NCBI GenBank assembly: GCA_012840225.1
Contig: DULU01000066.1
Coordinates: 1 to 45,225 of the forward strand
Direction of reading: 5' to 3'
Source of the DNA: Bacillota bacterium
GTDB lineage: Bacteria > Bacillota > Limnochordia > DTU080
DNA length: 45,225 bases
In this document: piece after piece, positions 32,386-40,167 of the stretch
How positions within the stretch are numbered: position 1 is the stretch's first letter
How the letters are laid out: the number at the start of each line of letters is the position of its first letter
Program-made: the position numbers and the translations under genes
The notes under the pieces: model-generated
The model's input: only the letters and a program-made list of their open reading frames with translations
What the model was told of the DNA's origin: nothing
The model's database searches: none

Positions 32386-33657
32386 ATGCGAAGCAGTAAA
32401 GCTGTCGGTGTTGGCTTGTTCTTTACGTTCCTGTGTGTTTTATGTTTTTCGGCTTATGCCTCAGAGACGACTACGTTAATTTTTCTCAACCCGCATAGAG
32501 ATCCACCGTATGTAGCAGCAAGACAAGCAGCCGTCAATAGATTCATGGAAAAACATCCCGGTGTCACCGTAGAGATGATCACCCCTACCACTAATTATAC
32601 GGATGCTCTCATCAGGCAGGTAGTCTCGGGAAGACCTGCCGACATTGTTGGTACCAATATCGGATATGATACATGGCAGCTTGTCCAAAAAGGGCTCATT
32701 CGCGACGTAACCCAGTTTGCGGCCAAAGACAAGAATTTCATTGAAGCTTTTGCTCCCACTATCATGGAACATGGAATGTTTGAAGGTAAGTTATGGGGTA
32801 TACCGATAAGCATAGTGGCTTCCTATTTCATCTGGTACAATCAGGATACCTTTGATCAACAAGGTTTACCCACGTTAAAGAACAATTGGACACATGACGA
32901 CTTTTTATCTATCAGTCGTAAGCTGGTCCGCGATTCTGACGGCGATGGGGACCCCGATCGTTTTGCATACACATATCATTCCTGGTATGCGTGGAAACCG
33001 TGGTTTTATAACCGTGGCGGTCAATTCACCGATGCTTCCATGAAAAAGCAGACGATAACGAAACCGGAAACAATCTCTGCCTTTGAGTGGATTACCAGAT
33101 TAGAGCATGAATACAACATTGTGCCTAATGCTTCTCAAGTTAAGGATCGCGGCCGCAACGCCTATACCAACGGCGACGTGGCTATGATTCAAGCCGGCCC
33201 GTTCCTGATACCAATTGTGGAAAGCGCCATTCCGAATACCAAACATGGTGTTGTTCTAGAGCCGGCCGGTCCATATGGTCAAAAGCATATGCTCACCACC
33301 CATATTGGTCTGATCAGCAGTCAGAGCAAGCATCCCGATCTGGCTTGGGAATTGCTTAAAGAGCTGGCTAGCTACGAAACGCTGGCGGAGCTGTCCACGG
33401 CCTTTGCTTCACCATCACCCCGACTGGACGTCTTCAGGAATGTGTTCATGAGAGCACCTATTCCGAATACCATCAATGCGGCACAATGGTACGATACGCT
33501 TACCGGTTACTTCGAAGTGCCGCTGTTTGCCGGTAACGATGTCCCGCTACCCGATTTGAACCCCGTATTAAATGGACTAAAACCTGCCAAAGTCTATTTT
33601 ACCGAGATTGAGAATTCTTATCAAAATATTTTGGATACGTTCTGGAACGCACAATAA
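32386..33657 (+). CDS. ABC transporter sugar-binding protein, family 1 (AraC-linked)
   Basis: Fourth family-1 binding protein, 423 residues. AAGGAGAGGGAAT precedes the ATG. The signal peptide ends FSAYASETT, signal-peptidase-I type; the two Cys in the hydrophobic core are not in lipobox context. Family marks: TLIFLNPHRDPPYVAARQAAV, NNWTHDDFLSISRKL, then DSDGDGDPDRFAY, an EF-hand-like calcium loop, and HPDLAWELLKELA. It is divergent from the AraC regulator (216 bp between starts) and is followed by an oligogalacturonate lyase gene, so an oligogalacturonide or related uronide is the best substrate guess. Confidence 0.92.
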   Translation: MRSSKAVGVGLFFTFLCVLCFSAYASETTTLIFLNPHRDPPYVAARQAAVNRFMEKHPGVTVEMITPTTNYTDALIRQVVSGRPADIVGTNIGYDTWQLVQKGLIRDVTQFAAKDKNFIEAFAPTIMEHGMFEGKLWGIPISIVASYFIWYNQDTFDQQGLPTLKNNWTHDDFLSISRKLVRDSDGDGDPDRFAYTYHSWYAWKPWFYNRGGQFTDASMKKQTITKPETISAFEWITRLEHEYNIVPNASQVKDRGRNAYTNGDVAMIQAGPFLIPIVESAIPNTKHGVVLEPAGPYGQKHMLTTHIGLISSQSKHPDLAWELLKELASYETLAELSTAFASPSPRLDVFRNVFMRAPIPNTINAAQWYDTLTGYFEVPLFAGNDVPLPDLNPVLNGLKPAKVYFTEIENSYQNILDTFWNAQ

Positions 33658-33698
33658 TTTACGTGCACGCACCACGATTATATTGGGAGGCTACCGGG

Positions 33699-34919
33699 TT
33701 GTTACTGCAGAAAGGCGCCGTTTTCAATGAAATGATTGAAAGTTACGATGGGGCAACAGGCCGTCTGACGCGTCGGCTTACTGTAGCCGGTGAGTACAAT
33801 CATGCTCCTACGTACCATTACAACACAGCCTTTACACAGGATAGTCGCCACCTCGTTTTTACCACGGCACGCGCCGGTAAGTCGGCAATAGTCAGCGCCA
33901 ACTTAGAGACGGGCGATATCCGGGTATTGGCTGTAGCTGATGGAATTGGCGCCTATTATTGCGGTACCAACTGGGGACCATACTCCGCCGGTAGCCTCGG
34001 AGGCGGCTTCTGCGGCAACCATATTTGCCTTGCGCCGGCCAGCAACTGGATTGTAGCCGTCATCGGTAAGCGTTTTATGGCCGTTCATCACGACACACTT
34101 GAGGAGCGGGTGTTGATCGATGATATCGGAAAAGAATACGTGTACGGTGGCCCGGGTTGTACCAGCGATGGTAAGGCAGGAGTAGTAACATATGCTCCGG
34201 AGCATCCCGATGTAGTAGCCGGTCGCTGGCCGATAAAGCGTGATTACTGGCAGGCACTGATAGAAGAGTACGGTGGGCGGCCTACGGTATTTGTCCAGGC
34301 GGATATCGAAAGTGGGGAAGTACAGGAAGTGTTCCGCGAAGAAAGGGCGGGATGCAACCATGTACAACCGAATCCCGTTAATCCGGATATCTGGCTTATT
34401 GACCGTGACTGGCCCACCACTGAGGAAAAGCGAAATATTGCCCGGGTCTGGGTACTTAATGTGCGTACCAAAGAGTTAACGGAGATCCGACCGCTGAACG
34501 AATATCGCTTTGCTACGCATTCCACCTGGAATCGGACAGGGGAGAGGATCTACTATCATGGGCCGGCCAAAGAAGGTGGACAATTCGTAGGTGTGGCCGA
34601 TATTTCAGGCCGGGTCCTATGGGAAAAAGTCTTTAGAGGTGGATCCGTTGGCCACGTCAGTGCCCATACGCAGCACGAAGCGATCCTCACGGACGGACTA
34701 TGCAGCACGAATCTGATATCCGTTATGTACTATGAGGAAGCTGACGCCGCCGGCGCTCCCCGCATCGAGATACTCGGCAGCCATAATACGGATTGGCAGT
34801 GCATGCATTGGCAATATACCCATCCTCATTGCCAGATGTCTCCTGACGGAAAGTGGGTATATTACAATCGCGGCAGCAGAGGCCGTTCGGATGTATATGT
34901 CGTCAAAGTGGCCGACTAA
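33699..34919 (+). CDS. Oligogalacturonate lyase-like seven-bladed propeller (PL22)
   Basis: A 406-residue beta-propeller protein resembling oligogalacturonate lyase (Ogl, family PL22), which cuts unsaturated digalacturonate by Mn-dependent beta-elimination in the cytoplasm. The late segment QYTHPHCQMSPDGKW carries a QxxHxH arrangement like the metal ligands of the family, RFATHSTWNRTGERIYYHG supplies a further His, and AGCNHVQPNPVNPDIW matches the substrate-site region. No signal peptide. The start is uncertain: TTG 33699 has GGGAGG eight bases upstream; an in-frame GTG at 33663 lies five bases after the previous stop. It likely shares the transcript of the binding protein. Confidence 0.8.
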   Translation: MLLQKGAVFNEMIESYDGATGRLTRRLTVAGEYNHAPTYHYNTAFTQDSRHLVFTTARAGKSAIVSANLETGDIRVLAVADGIGAYYCGTNWGPYSAGSLGGGFCGNHICLAPASNWIVAVIGKRFMAVHHDTLEERVLIDDIGKEYVYGGPGCTSDGKAGVVTYAPEHPDVVAGRWPIKRDYWQALIEEYGGRPTVFVQADIESGEVQEVFREERAGCNHVQPNPVNPDIWLIDRDWPTTEEKRNIARVWVLNVRTKELTEIRPLNEYRFATHSTWNRTGERIYYHGPAKEGGQFVGVADISGRVLWEKVFRGGSVGHVSAHTQHEAILTDGLCSTNLISVMYYEEADAAGAPRIEILGSHNTDWQCMHWQYTHPHCQMSPDGKWVYYNRGSRGRSDVYVVKVAD

Positions 34920-34972
34920 TAGATTGAGATCAGGACTAGGGCCGCGAACAAAGCACAGCAATTGATGATCCC

Positions 34973-35003
34973 AAAAATACCTCCGCTTGCCGGAGGTATT
35001 TTT
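34973..35003 (+). terminator. Terminator hairpin overlapping the ribosome site of the next frame
   Basis: AAAAATACCTCCG pairs with CGGAGGTATTTTT (13 bp, loop CTTGC), with one more T after it. It closes the binding protein-lyase transcript. The 3' arm provides GGAGG exactly six bases before a TTG at 35003 that opens a radical-SAM/ferredoxin-like frame. The layout repeats that at 24666-24706. Confidence 0.88.
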
Positions 35004-35323
35004 TGTTAACAGTGAAGGGTTGTCCTTTGCGTTGCCAATGGTGTCACAACCCTGAATGTCAACGCGGCGTGCCTGAGTTGATGGCGTTTCCGGAGAAATG
35101 TATAGGTTGCGATGCTTGCCTTTCGTCATGCAGGAATGAAGCTATCATTGAGAAGCACCCTTTGCCGGATCGTTCCAGATGTGGCGGTTGCGGCAGCTGC
35201 GTTCAGGTGTGCCCGGCCGGAGCGCTGGTTCTCAGTGGACAGGGGCGACACCTGGTCGACGCCGGTGCCGTCGCAGTTCACCTCACCTTGCTTGCCGCTT
35301 TCCATGAAGCGCATTCCGGGTGA
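35003..35323 (+). pseudogene. Fragment of a glycyl-radical-enzyme activase (radical SAM + ferredoxin insert)
   Basis: A 106-residue frame matching only the middle N-terminal part of glycyl-radical activating enzymes. It shows KGCPLRCQWCHNPEC (the radical-SAM CxxxCxxC), then two ferredoxin-type cluster motifs, CIGCDACLSSC and CGGCGSCVQVCP. The usual 25-30 residues before (with the HDGPG-type segment) are absent, and the roughly 180-residue barrel remainder after the clusters is missing; from about 35235 the sequence no longer resembles the family in any frame up to 35500. No glycyl-radical enzyme adjoins it. It could still be made as a small iron-sulfur protein, because a TTG start with GGAGG is present. 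Remnant of a deleted gene is the simpler reading. Confidence 0.65.
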
Positions 35324-35500
35324 CGGCCGACTTTTGGCGGTCTGGAATCCCATTCCTGCCTATCCAGGCCGCCCGACCGGGGTTACTGTTACACCGCCAT
35401 ACACTTCACTGCCGATGCGGTGCTTCTGGCATACGGCGCCGGCAGCAAAGCCGAGGGTTCCTGTCTGGCCAGGACCGTGATACGCAAGGTTCCCCTCCCT

Positions 35501-36721
35501 CTACCTTGCTTTAAACCGCTCCTTCACATATGAGGCGATCATCTTGAGGAAGTCGGCGGTGAGGTTTTCTCCCTGGAGGATGGCGGCCCGCTTCCCTTCG
35601 ATGAACACCGGGGCGGCGGGTTCTTCGGCATCGCCGGGCAGGGAGATACCGATGTCGGCATGGCGGCTTTCGCCCGGTCCGTTCACCACGCAGCCCATCA
35701 CGGCGATGCGCAGATTCTCCACTCCCGGATAACGGCTCCGCCAATGCGGCATCTGCTCATCGACGAAGGCTTGCACCGCCGCCGCCAGCTCCCGGTAGCG
35801 GCTGCTCGTGGTGCGGCCGCAACCGGGGCAGGAAGTGATCTGCGGGCAAAAACGGCGCAGATCGAGCGCCTGCAGGATTTGCCGGGCTACCCGCACTTCG
35901 TCGGCCCGGTCGCCGCCGGGAGAAGGGGTGAGGGAGACGCGCAGCGTATCGCCGATTCCCTCGGCCAAAAGCACAGCGGCGCCGGCAGCGCTGGCTACCG
36001 CGCCGCTCAGGCCGGAACCTGCTTCAGTCAGGCCGATGTGCAGGGGATAGGAGCAATGGGCCGCCAGGTAGCGATTGATGGCGATGAGTTCGGGCACACT
36101 GGAGGTTTTGGCGCTGAGCACGATATTTTGCGGCGGCAGACCAAGTTCTTCAGCCCGGCGGGCCGAGCCAAGGCAACTCTCGGCCAAAGCCTCCAGTTTC
36201 ACCCGGCTCACCGGCCAAGGTTCGCTGCGGCGGGCATTCTCCTCCATGAGCCGGGCTGTCAGCTCCTGATCCAGGGAACCCCAGTTGGCACCGATACGGA
36301 TAGGCTTATTATATTTGATGGCTATTTCCACTATGGCCTGGAAATGCTCGTCCCGGCGCTTGCTCCCGACATTCCCCGGATTGATCCTGTATTTGGCCAA
36401 CGCCGCCGCACATTCGGGATATTTGGGCAGGAGGATATGACCGTTATAGTGGAAATCGCCGATCAGCGGTATTGAGATCCCCATGGACTCCAGGCGGCGG
36501 ACCAGCACCGGCACAGCCTGAGCGGCTTCCTCCGTGTTCACCGTGATGCGTACCAGCTCACTGCCGGCCTCGGCCAGCTGGGCGATCTGCCGGGCAGTGG
36601 CTTCGGTGTCTGCCGTTTTGGTATCGGTCATGGACTGGACCACCACCGGATGCTTACCGCCGATCATGACCCCGCCGACATTGACGGAGTAGGTAGTCCG
36701 TCTGGCCTTGATGCCTTCCAA
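35501..36721 (-). CDS. ispG: 4-hydroxy-3-methylbut-2-en-1-yl diphosphate synthase (flavodoxin), GcpE
   Basis: Iron-sulfur enzyme of the MEP isoprenoid pathway that reduces methylerythritol cyclodiphosphate to HMBPP; 406 residues. It starts RRTTYSVNVGGVMIGG and has PVVVQSMTDTKTAD, IRIGANWGSLD and IGLTEAGSG, all typical. The cluster cysteines are in TSCPGCGRT and MGCVVNGPGE. TTG start; AGGGGG lies nine bases upstream. It is 4 bases after panB on the same strand, so the two are co-transcribed. The stop codon sits within a short hairpin CAAGGT/ACCTTG. Confidence 0.96.
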   Translation of the reverse strand: MEGIKARRTTYSVNVGGVMIGGKHPVVVQSMTDTKTADTEATARQIAQLAEAGSELVRITVNTEEAAQAVPVLVRRLESMGISIPLIGDFHYNGHILLPKYPECAAALAKYRINPGNVGSKRRDEHFQAIVEIAIKYNKPIRIGANWGSLDQELTARLMEENARRSEPWPVSRVKLEALAESCLGSARRAEELGLPPQNIVLSAKTSSVPELIAINRYLAAHCSYPLHIGLTEAGSGLSGAVASAAGAAVLLAEGIGDTLRVSLTPSPGGDRADEVRVARQILQALDLRRFCPQITSCPGCGRTTSSRYRELAAAVQAFVDEQMPHWRSRYPGVENLRIAVMGCVVNGPGESRHADIGISLPGDAEEPAAPVFIEGKRAAILQGENLTADFLKMIASYVKERFKAR

Positions 36722-36725
36722 CCCT

Positions 36726-37616
36726 TTAAGCCCCCTGCTCCCGGCTGTCCTTATCCTTATCCTTGCCGGTCACATAAGCCATGATCTCGGTCAACTGCTC
36801 GGGTGGGATGGGATAATAATGCTCCGGACCGGGGAAGACGCCCTCTTTTACCTCCCGGCAATAAGCGGCGATGGCTTCGGTGATAATCTGCCCCACCTCG
36901 GCGTAGCGCTTGACAAATTTCGGCTTAAATTCATCGAACATACCGATCAGATCATGAATGATCACGAGTTGGCCGTCAACGCCGCTGCCGGCACCGATGC
37001 CATAGACCGGAATTTGGAGCTGGTCGTGGATTAAAGCTGCCACCTCGTTGGGAATAGCTTCCAGGAGGAGCATATGAGCGCCCGCATCTTCCAGAGCCAA
37101 GGCGTCGTCCAGCAGCTGGCGATATTGCGCCAGGCTTTTACCCTGCACTCTATAGCCGCCCATCTGCGCCAGAGCTTGCGGGGTGAGACCCAGGTGGCCC
37201 ATGACCACTATGCCGGCGCCGGCAATAGCCTTCACCCTCTCAGCCACCCGCCTGCCGCCTTCCAGCTTGACGGCATCGCAGTTAGCTTCAGAGATGAAGC
37301 GGCCGGCATTGATCACGGCATCCCGGTCTGAAGGTTGATATGACATAAAAGGCATATCGCCGATGATGAAAGGCGCTTTGGCGCCGCGGGTTACGGCTTG
37401 GCTCGCCCTGATCATGTCGTCCATAGTCACCGGGAGGGTGGTTTTGTGGCCCAAAACCGTCATTCCCAGGGAGTCGCCGACCAAAATCATATCTATGCCG
37501 GCTCTCTCGGCGTATTTAGCCAATGGGTAGTCGTAGGCGGTGATGAATGTGGCCTTCTCACCCTGTCTTTTCATTGCCCGTAGTGTCTCGATGGTAACCT
37601 TTTTCCTCTCCTGCAT
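36726..37616 (-). CDS. panB: 3-methyl-2-oxobutanoate hydroxymethyltransferase
   Basis: First step of pantothenate synthesis: it adds a hydroxymethyl group from methylene-tetrahydrofolate to ketoisovalerate, giving ketopantoate. 296 residues, cytoplasmic. Conserved segments: FITAYDYPLAKYAERAGIDMILVGDSLGM, PFMSYQ, NCDAVKLEGG and VMGHLGLTPQA. The ATG has GGAGG six bases before it. panC and panD are not in the window; instead ispG follows four bases after the stop. Divergent from uvrC with a 330-bp spacer. Confidence 0.96.
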   Translation of the reverse strand: MQERKKVTIETLRAMKRQGEKATFITAYDYPLAKYAERAGIDMILVGDSLGMTVLGHKTTLPVTMDDMIRASQAVTRGAKAPFIIGDMPFMSYQPSDRDAVINAGRFISEANCDAVKLEGGRRVAERVKAIAGAGIVVMGHLGLTPQALAQMGGYRVQGKSLAQYRQLLDDALALEDAGAHMLLLEAIPNEVAALIHDQLQIPVYGIGAGSGVDGQLVIIHDLIGMFDEFKPKFVKRYAEVGQIITEAIAAYCREVKEGVFPGPEHYYPIPPEQLTEIMAYVTGKDKDKDSREQGA

Positions 37617-37626
37617 GGCGGTCCTC

Positions 37627-37773
37627 CGATCAGTTACTTTACTAGTCAGCAGTCAGTCTTAGTTATTAGTTATTAGCTATTGGCTATCAGCCGGGTGAAG
37701 CTAGATTTAGCTTGATCTGGTCCGGCTAGGTTTAGCTTAGCTAGCTTAGCTTAGCTTAACTTGGCTTGGCTGA
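37627..37773. repeat. Low-complexity TTAGCT/GTCAGT repeat stretch in the panB-uvrC spacer
   Basis: The stretch runs through short overlapping repeats: AGTCAGCAGTCAGTC, then TTAGTTATTAGTTATTAGC, then AGCTTAGCTT-type units with CTTGGCTTGGCTG at the end. The rest of the spacer to 37946 has no recognised gene; a TATACTATACC stretch near 37915 could be part of a promoter for uvrC, but no matching -35 is clear. Confidence 0.65.
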
Positions 37774-37946
37774 TTATTTTTTATCATTGATGTGCTTTAC
37801 CGAAGTGTTAGTCAGTGGTATTCTAGCAAAACCGGCCGGTACCTGCTTTGGATTTTTTTGCGTATTGAACGACGCCGCAGAGGCCGAGGGCGGCGGCCGG
37901 CGAAACTTATTTTATATACTATACCATAACAATTGCCTGATGCGGG

Positions 37947-40028
37947 ATGGTGGTGCAGAAAAAAATGACCCGCCGAATATATCAAAAGAATATGGCGGCC
38001 TACAAGCCGGCACCGTCTTTGGTCGCCAAGGCGGCGAGGATGCCGAGGCGACCCGGAGTCTATTTTATGAAGAATGCGGCGGGGGAAACCATCTATATCG
38101 GCAAAGCCAAATCACTTGTCCGGCGGCTCACTTGGTATTTTCGTCCCCATTACAAACTCGACACCCGGATAGCTCACATGTTGTCGGAAACGGTTGATTT
38201 TGACGTCTTCCTTGCCGAATCGGAGACGGAAGCATTGCTCCTGGAAAACAACTTGGTAAAAGCGCTCCGGCCCCGTTTCAACTTCAAATTGAAAGACGAC
38301 AAAAGCTACCCATGTATATGCATAAAAAGCGAACGCTTCCCCCGCCTGACGGCTGCCAGGTACCGGGAATCCGGCGCATCTCAAGGCGAGTTGTATGGAC
38401 CTTATCCCGATGCAGCGGCTGTGCGTAATGCCCTGAAACTGTTGCATGAGCTGTTACCCCTGCGCACCTGTAATCTGACCTTGCCTCCCCGCCGGACTGT
38501 CAGCCCCTGTCTGCGTCATCAGCTGGGCACTTGTGGTGCCCCATGCGCCGGCAGGCAGAGCGAAGAGGAGTATATGGAACTGATAGAGCAGGCCCGCCAC
38601 TACCTCCGCGGCCGCTTCACCGCCCTCTTGCCTTTCCTGCGGGAGCAGATGACCGCGGCGGCCGCAGCTCTGAGGTATGAGCGAGCGGCAGCTTTGCGCA
38701 GGCATATCGAAACCCTCACCAAACTGTCGGAAAAACAGAAAGCCGCAGTGATGGCGGCTGTGGCGCCGGCTCCGGAAGCGGGACATGATCGGCAGCCGGA
38801 TCTGGATGTGCTGGGAGTAGCCATATTTGGCCCGCTCTCCTGCCTCTTGCAGATAGAGGTGCGTCAGGGGGTTATTGCCGGGAGAACCTCTCACTTTTAT
38901 GAGATCGATTCCAGTCCAGCTTTCCATGACGGTCTGACCGCCGATAAATTGATTAGCGAATTTATAGGCAGACATTATGCTCCGGCGCGCTCCATAGGCC
39001 TGCTCCTGCCAAAAGTGATCCAGGACCGCTCGGCCATAGAAGCGGCTGCAGCTCAAGCTGGACTGCATGTAACCATCCCCACCCGCGGGGACAATTGGCG
39101 CCTGGTCAAGATGGCCATGGAAAACGCCCGCTTGGCCTTGATGGAGCATATGGAGCTTCCCGCTGTCCGCCGGGAACTGCATCAAAGAGGATTGGCGGAA
39201 TTGCAAAGGCTACTGGGTTTAGGTTTGGATAGGGTGGCAAGCGGCAGAATTGACGGGGATGGCGGGGATAGCGGAGTTGGCGGGACTGACAGAATGAGCG
39301 AAAAGGGCGGCTCGCCGGAAGCCGGGCCGCATTTGCGGCTGGAAGTATACACATTGATAGCTGCCGGTTCCACCGCTTTGACGGGGGCGATGATCGTGCA
39401 CCAGGATGGCGATATTTATCCCGGTGCCTGTCGCCACCTGCGCCTGAAGACTGCTTTACCTTCCGGAATGCCGCCCGAGCCGGAGGAAGCTATGGCGGCG
39501 TCCATGAAGGAGGCAATTGAGGAATTTATTACCAGACGTTTCGCCTTGGCGGAAAAAGAAAGGAAGAAGCACAATTCGGCCTCTGCCGGCACCGCCGCCG
39601 GCGGCCGGGACAAGTACCGATGGACACCCATACCGGACTGTATATTGATCATAGGCGAAGGCCGCACTCTTCCTGCTCCCAATCCATCACCACCGCGGCA
39701 GGCTTCCGCCACCATCGACCATCTGACGGCGGAGTTGGTTCGGGCTGCGGTGCAAACACTGAACAACCTGGGTTATAAAGTGCCTGTGATAGGCGTGGGG
39801 AGCTTAGACAGCCTATACATGCCTTCCGGATCGTCCGGGTCGACCGGACCTTCTGGGCATGCCGTACCATCCGGGTCGACCGGACCGGTCGCTGCCCCGG
39901 CCGGCGGCACCCTCCTCGTTCTGCCACCGCATTCCTTCCTCTGGCCGCTCCTATTTGGGCTGGCCGGGGAGATGAAAAGGTTCAATACCGCCTATCGCCA
40001 TGGTTTATGGAAGAGGAGACGTCGTTGA
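37947..40028 (+). CDS. uvrC: UvrC-like protein with intact GIY-YIG half but degenerate C-terminal nuclease
   Basis: A 693-residue UvrC homologue. The N-terminal GIY-YIG domain is complete (PGVYF 36-40, TIYIGKAKSLVRRL 48-61, ALLLENNLVK 96-105), and so are the Cys motif (CLRHQLGTCGAPCAG) and the UvrB-binding UVR helix pair (LREQMTAAAAALRYERAAALR). The second, RNase H-like nuclease is badly altered. ECFDISH is EVYTLIA (Asp to Thr469, His to Ala472), LIDGG is LIIGE (Asp to Ile569), and RDEAHRF is AGEMKRF (Asp to Gly674, His to Lys677). The protein then stops at KRRRR, without the helix-hairpin-helix domain. Low-complexity Gly/Ser inserts lie near 440 and 640. Expected to make at most the 3' cut. 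No strong ribosome site is seen; the start is uncertain. Confidence 0.88.
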   Translation: MVVQKKMTRRIYQKNMAAYKPAPSLVAKAARMPRRPGVYFMKNAAGETIYIGKAKSLVRRLTWYFRPHYKLDTRIAHMLSETVDFDVFLAESETEALLLENNLVKALRPRFNFKLKDDKSYPCICIKSERFPRLTAARYRESGASQGELYGPYPDAAAVRNALKLLHELLPLRTCNLTLPPRRTVSPCLRHQLGTCGAPCAGRQSEEEYMELIEQARHYLRGRFTALLPFLREQMTAAAAALRYERAAALRRHIETLTKLSEKQKAAVMAAVAPAPEAGHDRQPDLDVLGVAIFGPLSCLLQIEVRQGVIAGRTSHFYEIDSSPAFHDGLTADKLISEFIGRHYAPARSIGLLLPKVIQDRSAIEAAAAQAGLHVTIPTRGDNWRLVKMAMENARLALMEHMELPAVRRELHQRGLAELQRLLGLGLDRVASGRIDGDGGDSGVGGTDRMSEKGGSPEAGPHLRLEVYTLIAAGSTALTGAMIVHQDGDIYPGACRHLRLKTALPSGMPPEPEEAMAASMKEAIEEFITRRFALAEKERKKHNSASAGTAAGGRDKYRWTPIPDCILIIGEGRTLPAPNPSPPRQASATIDHLTAELVRAAVQTLNNLGYKVPVIGVGSLDSLYMPSGSSGSTGPSGHAVPSGSTGPVAAPAGGTLLVLPPHSFLWPLLFGLAGEMKRFNTAYRHGLWKRRRR

Positions 40029-40167
40029 GCGCATTGGCCATTGGCAGCCCGCCAACTAAGCCTGTGGTGTATAATCAGTTTGAGGCAGGTTGCTTTGACC
40101 GGTAGCCGGCCTCCTGATTCATGTAATCCATCTCATATAAACCATCTATTGAAAAGGGGAAGCTCAT

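Noticed and set aside
35112-35480. Frameshift rescue of the radical-SAM activase
   Set aside because: The overlapping frame and the frame after the stop contain no TLSGGEP-like or other activase segments, so a single frameshift does not restore the gene.
35660-36475. Long plus-strand frame opposite ispG
   Set aside because: It lies wholly antisense to a certain core gene. GC-rich codon use produces such mirror frames here (also opposite the binding proteins, the URO-D gene at 12057 and flotillin), with no family features.
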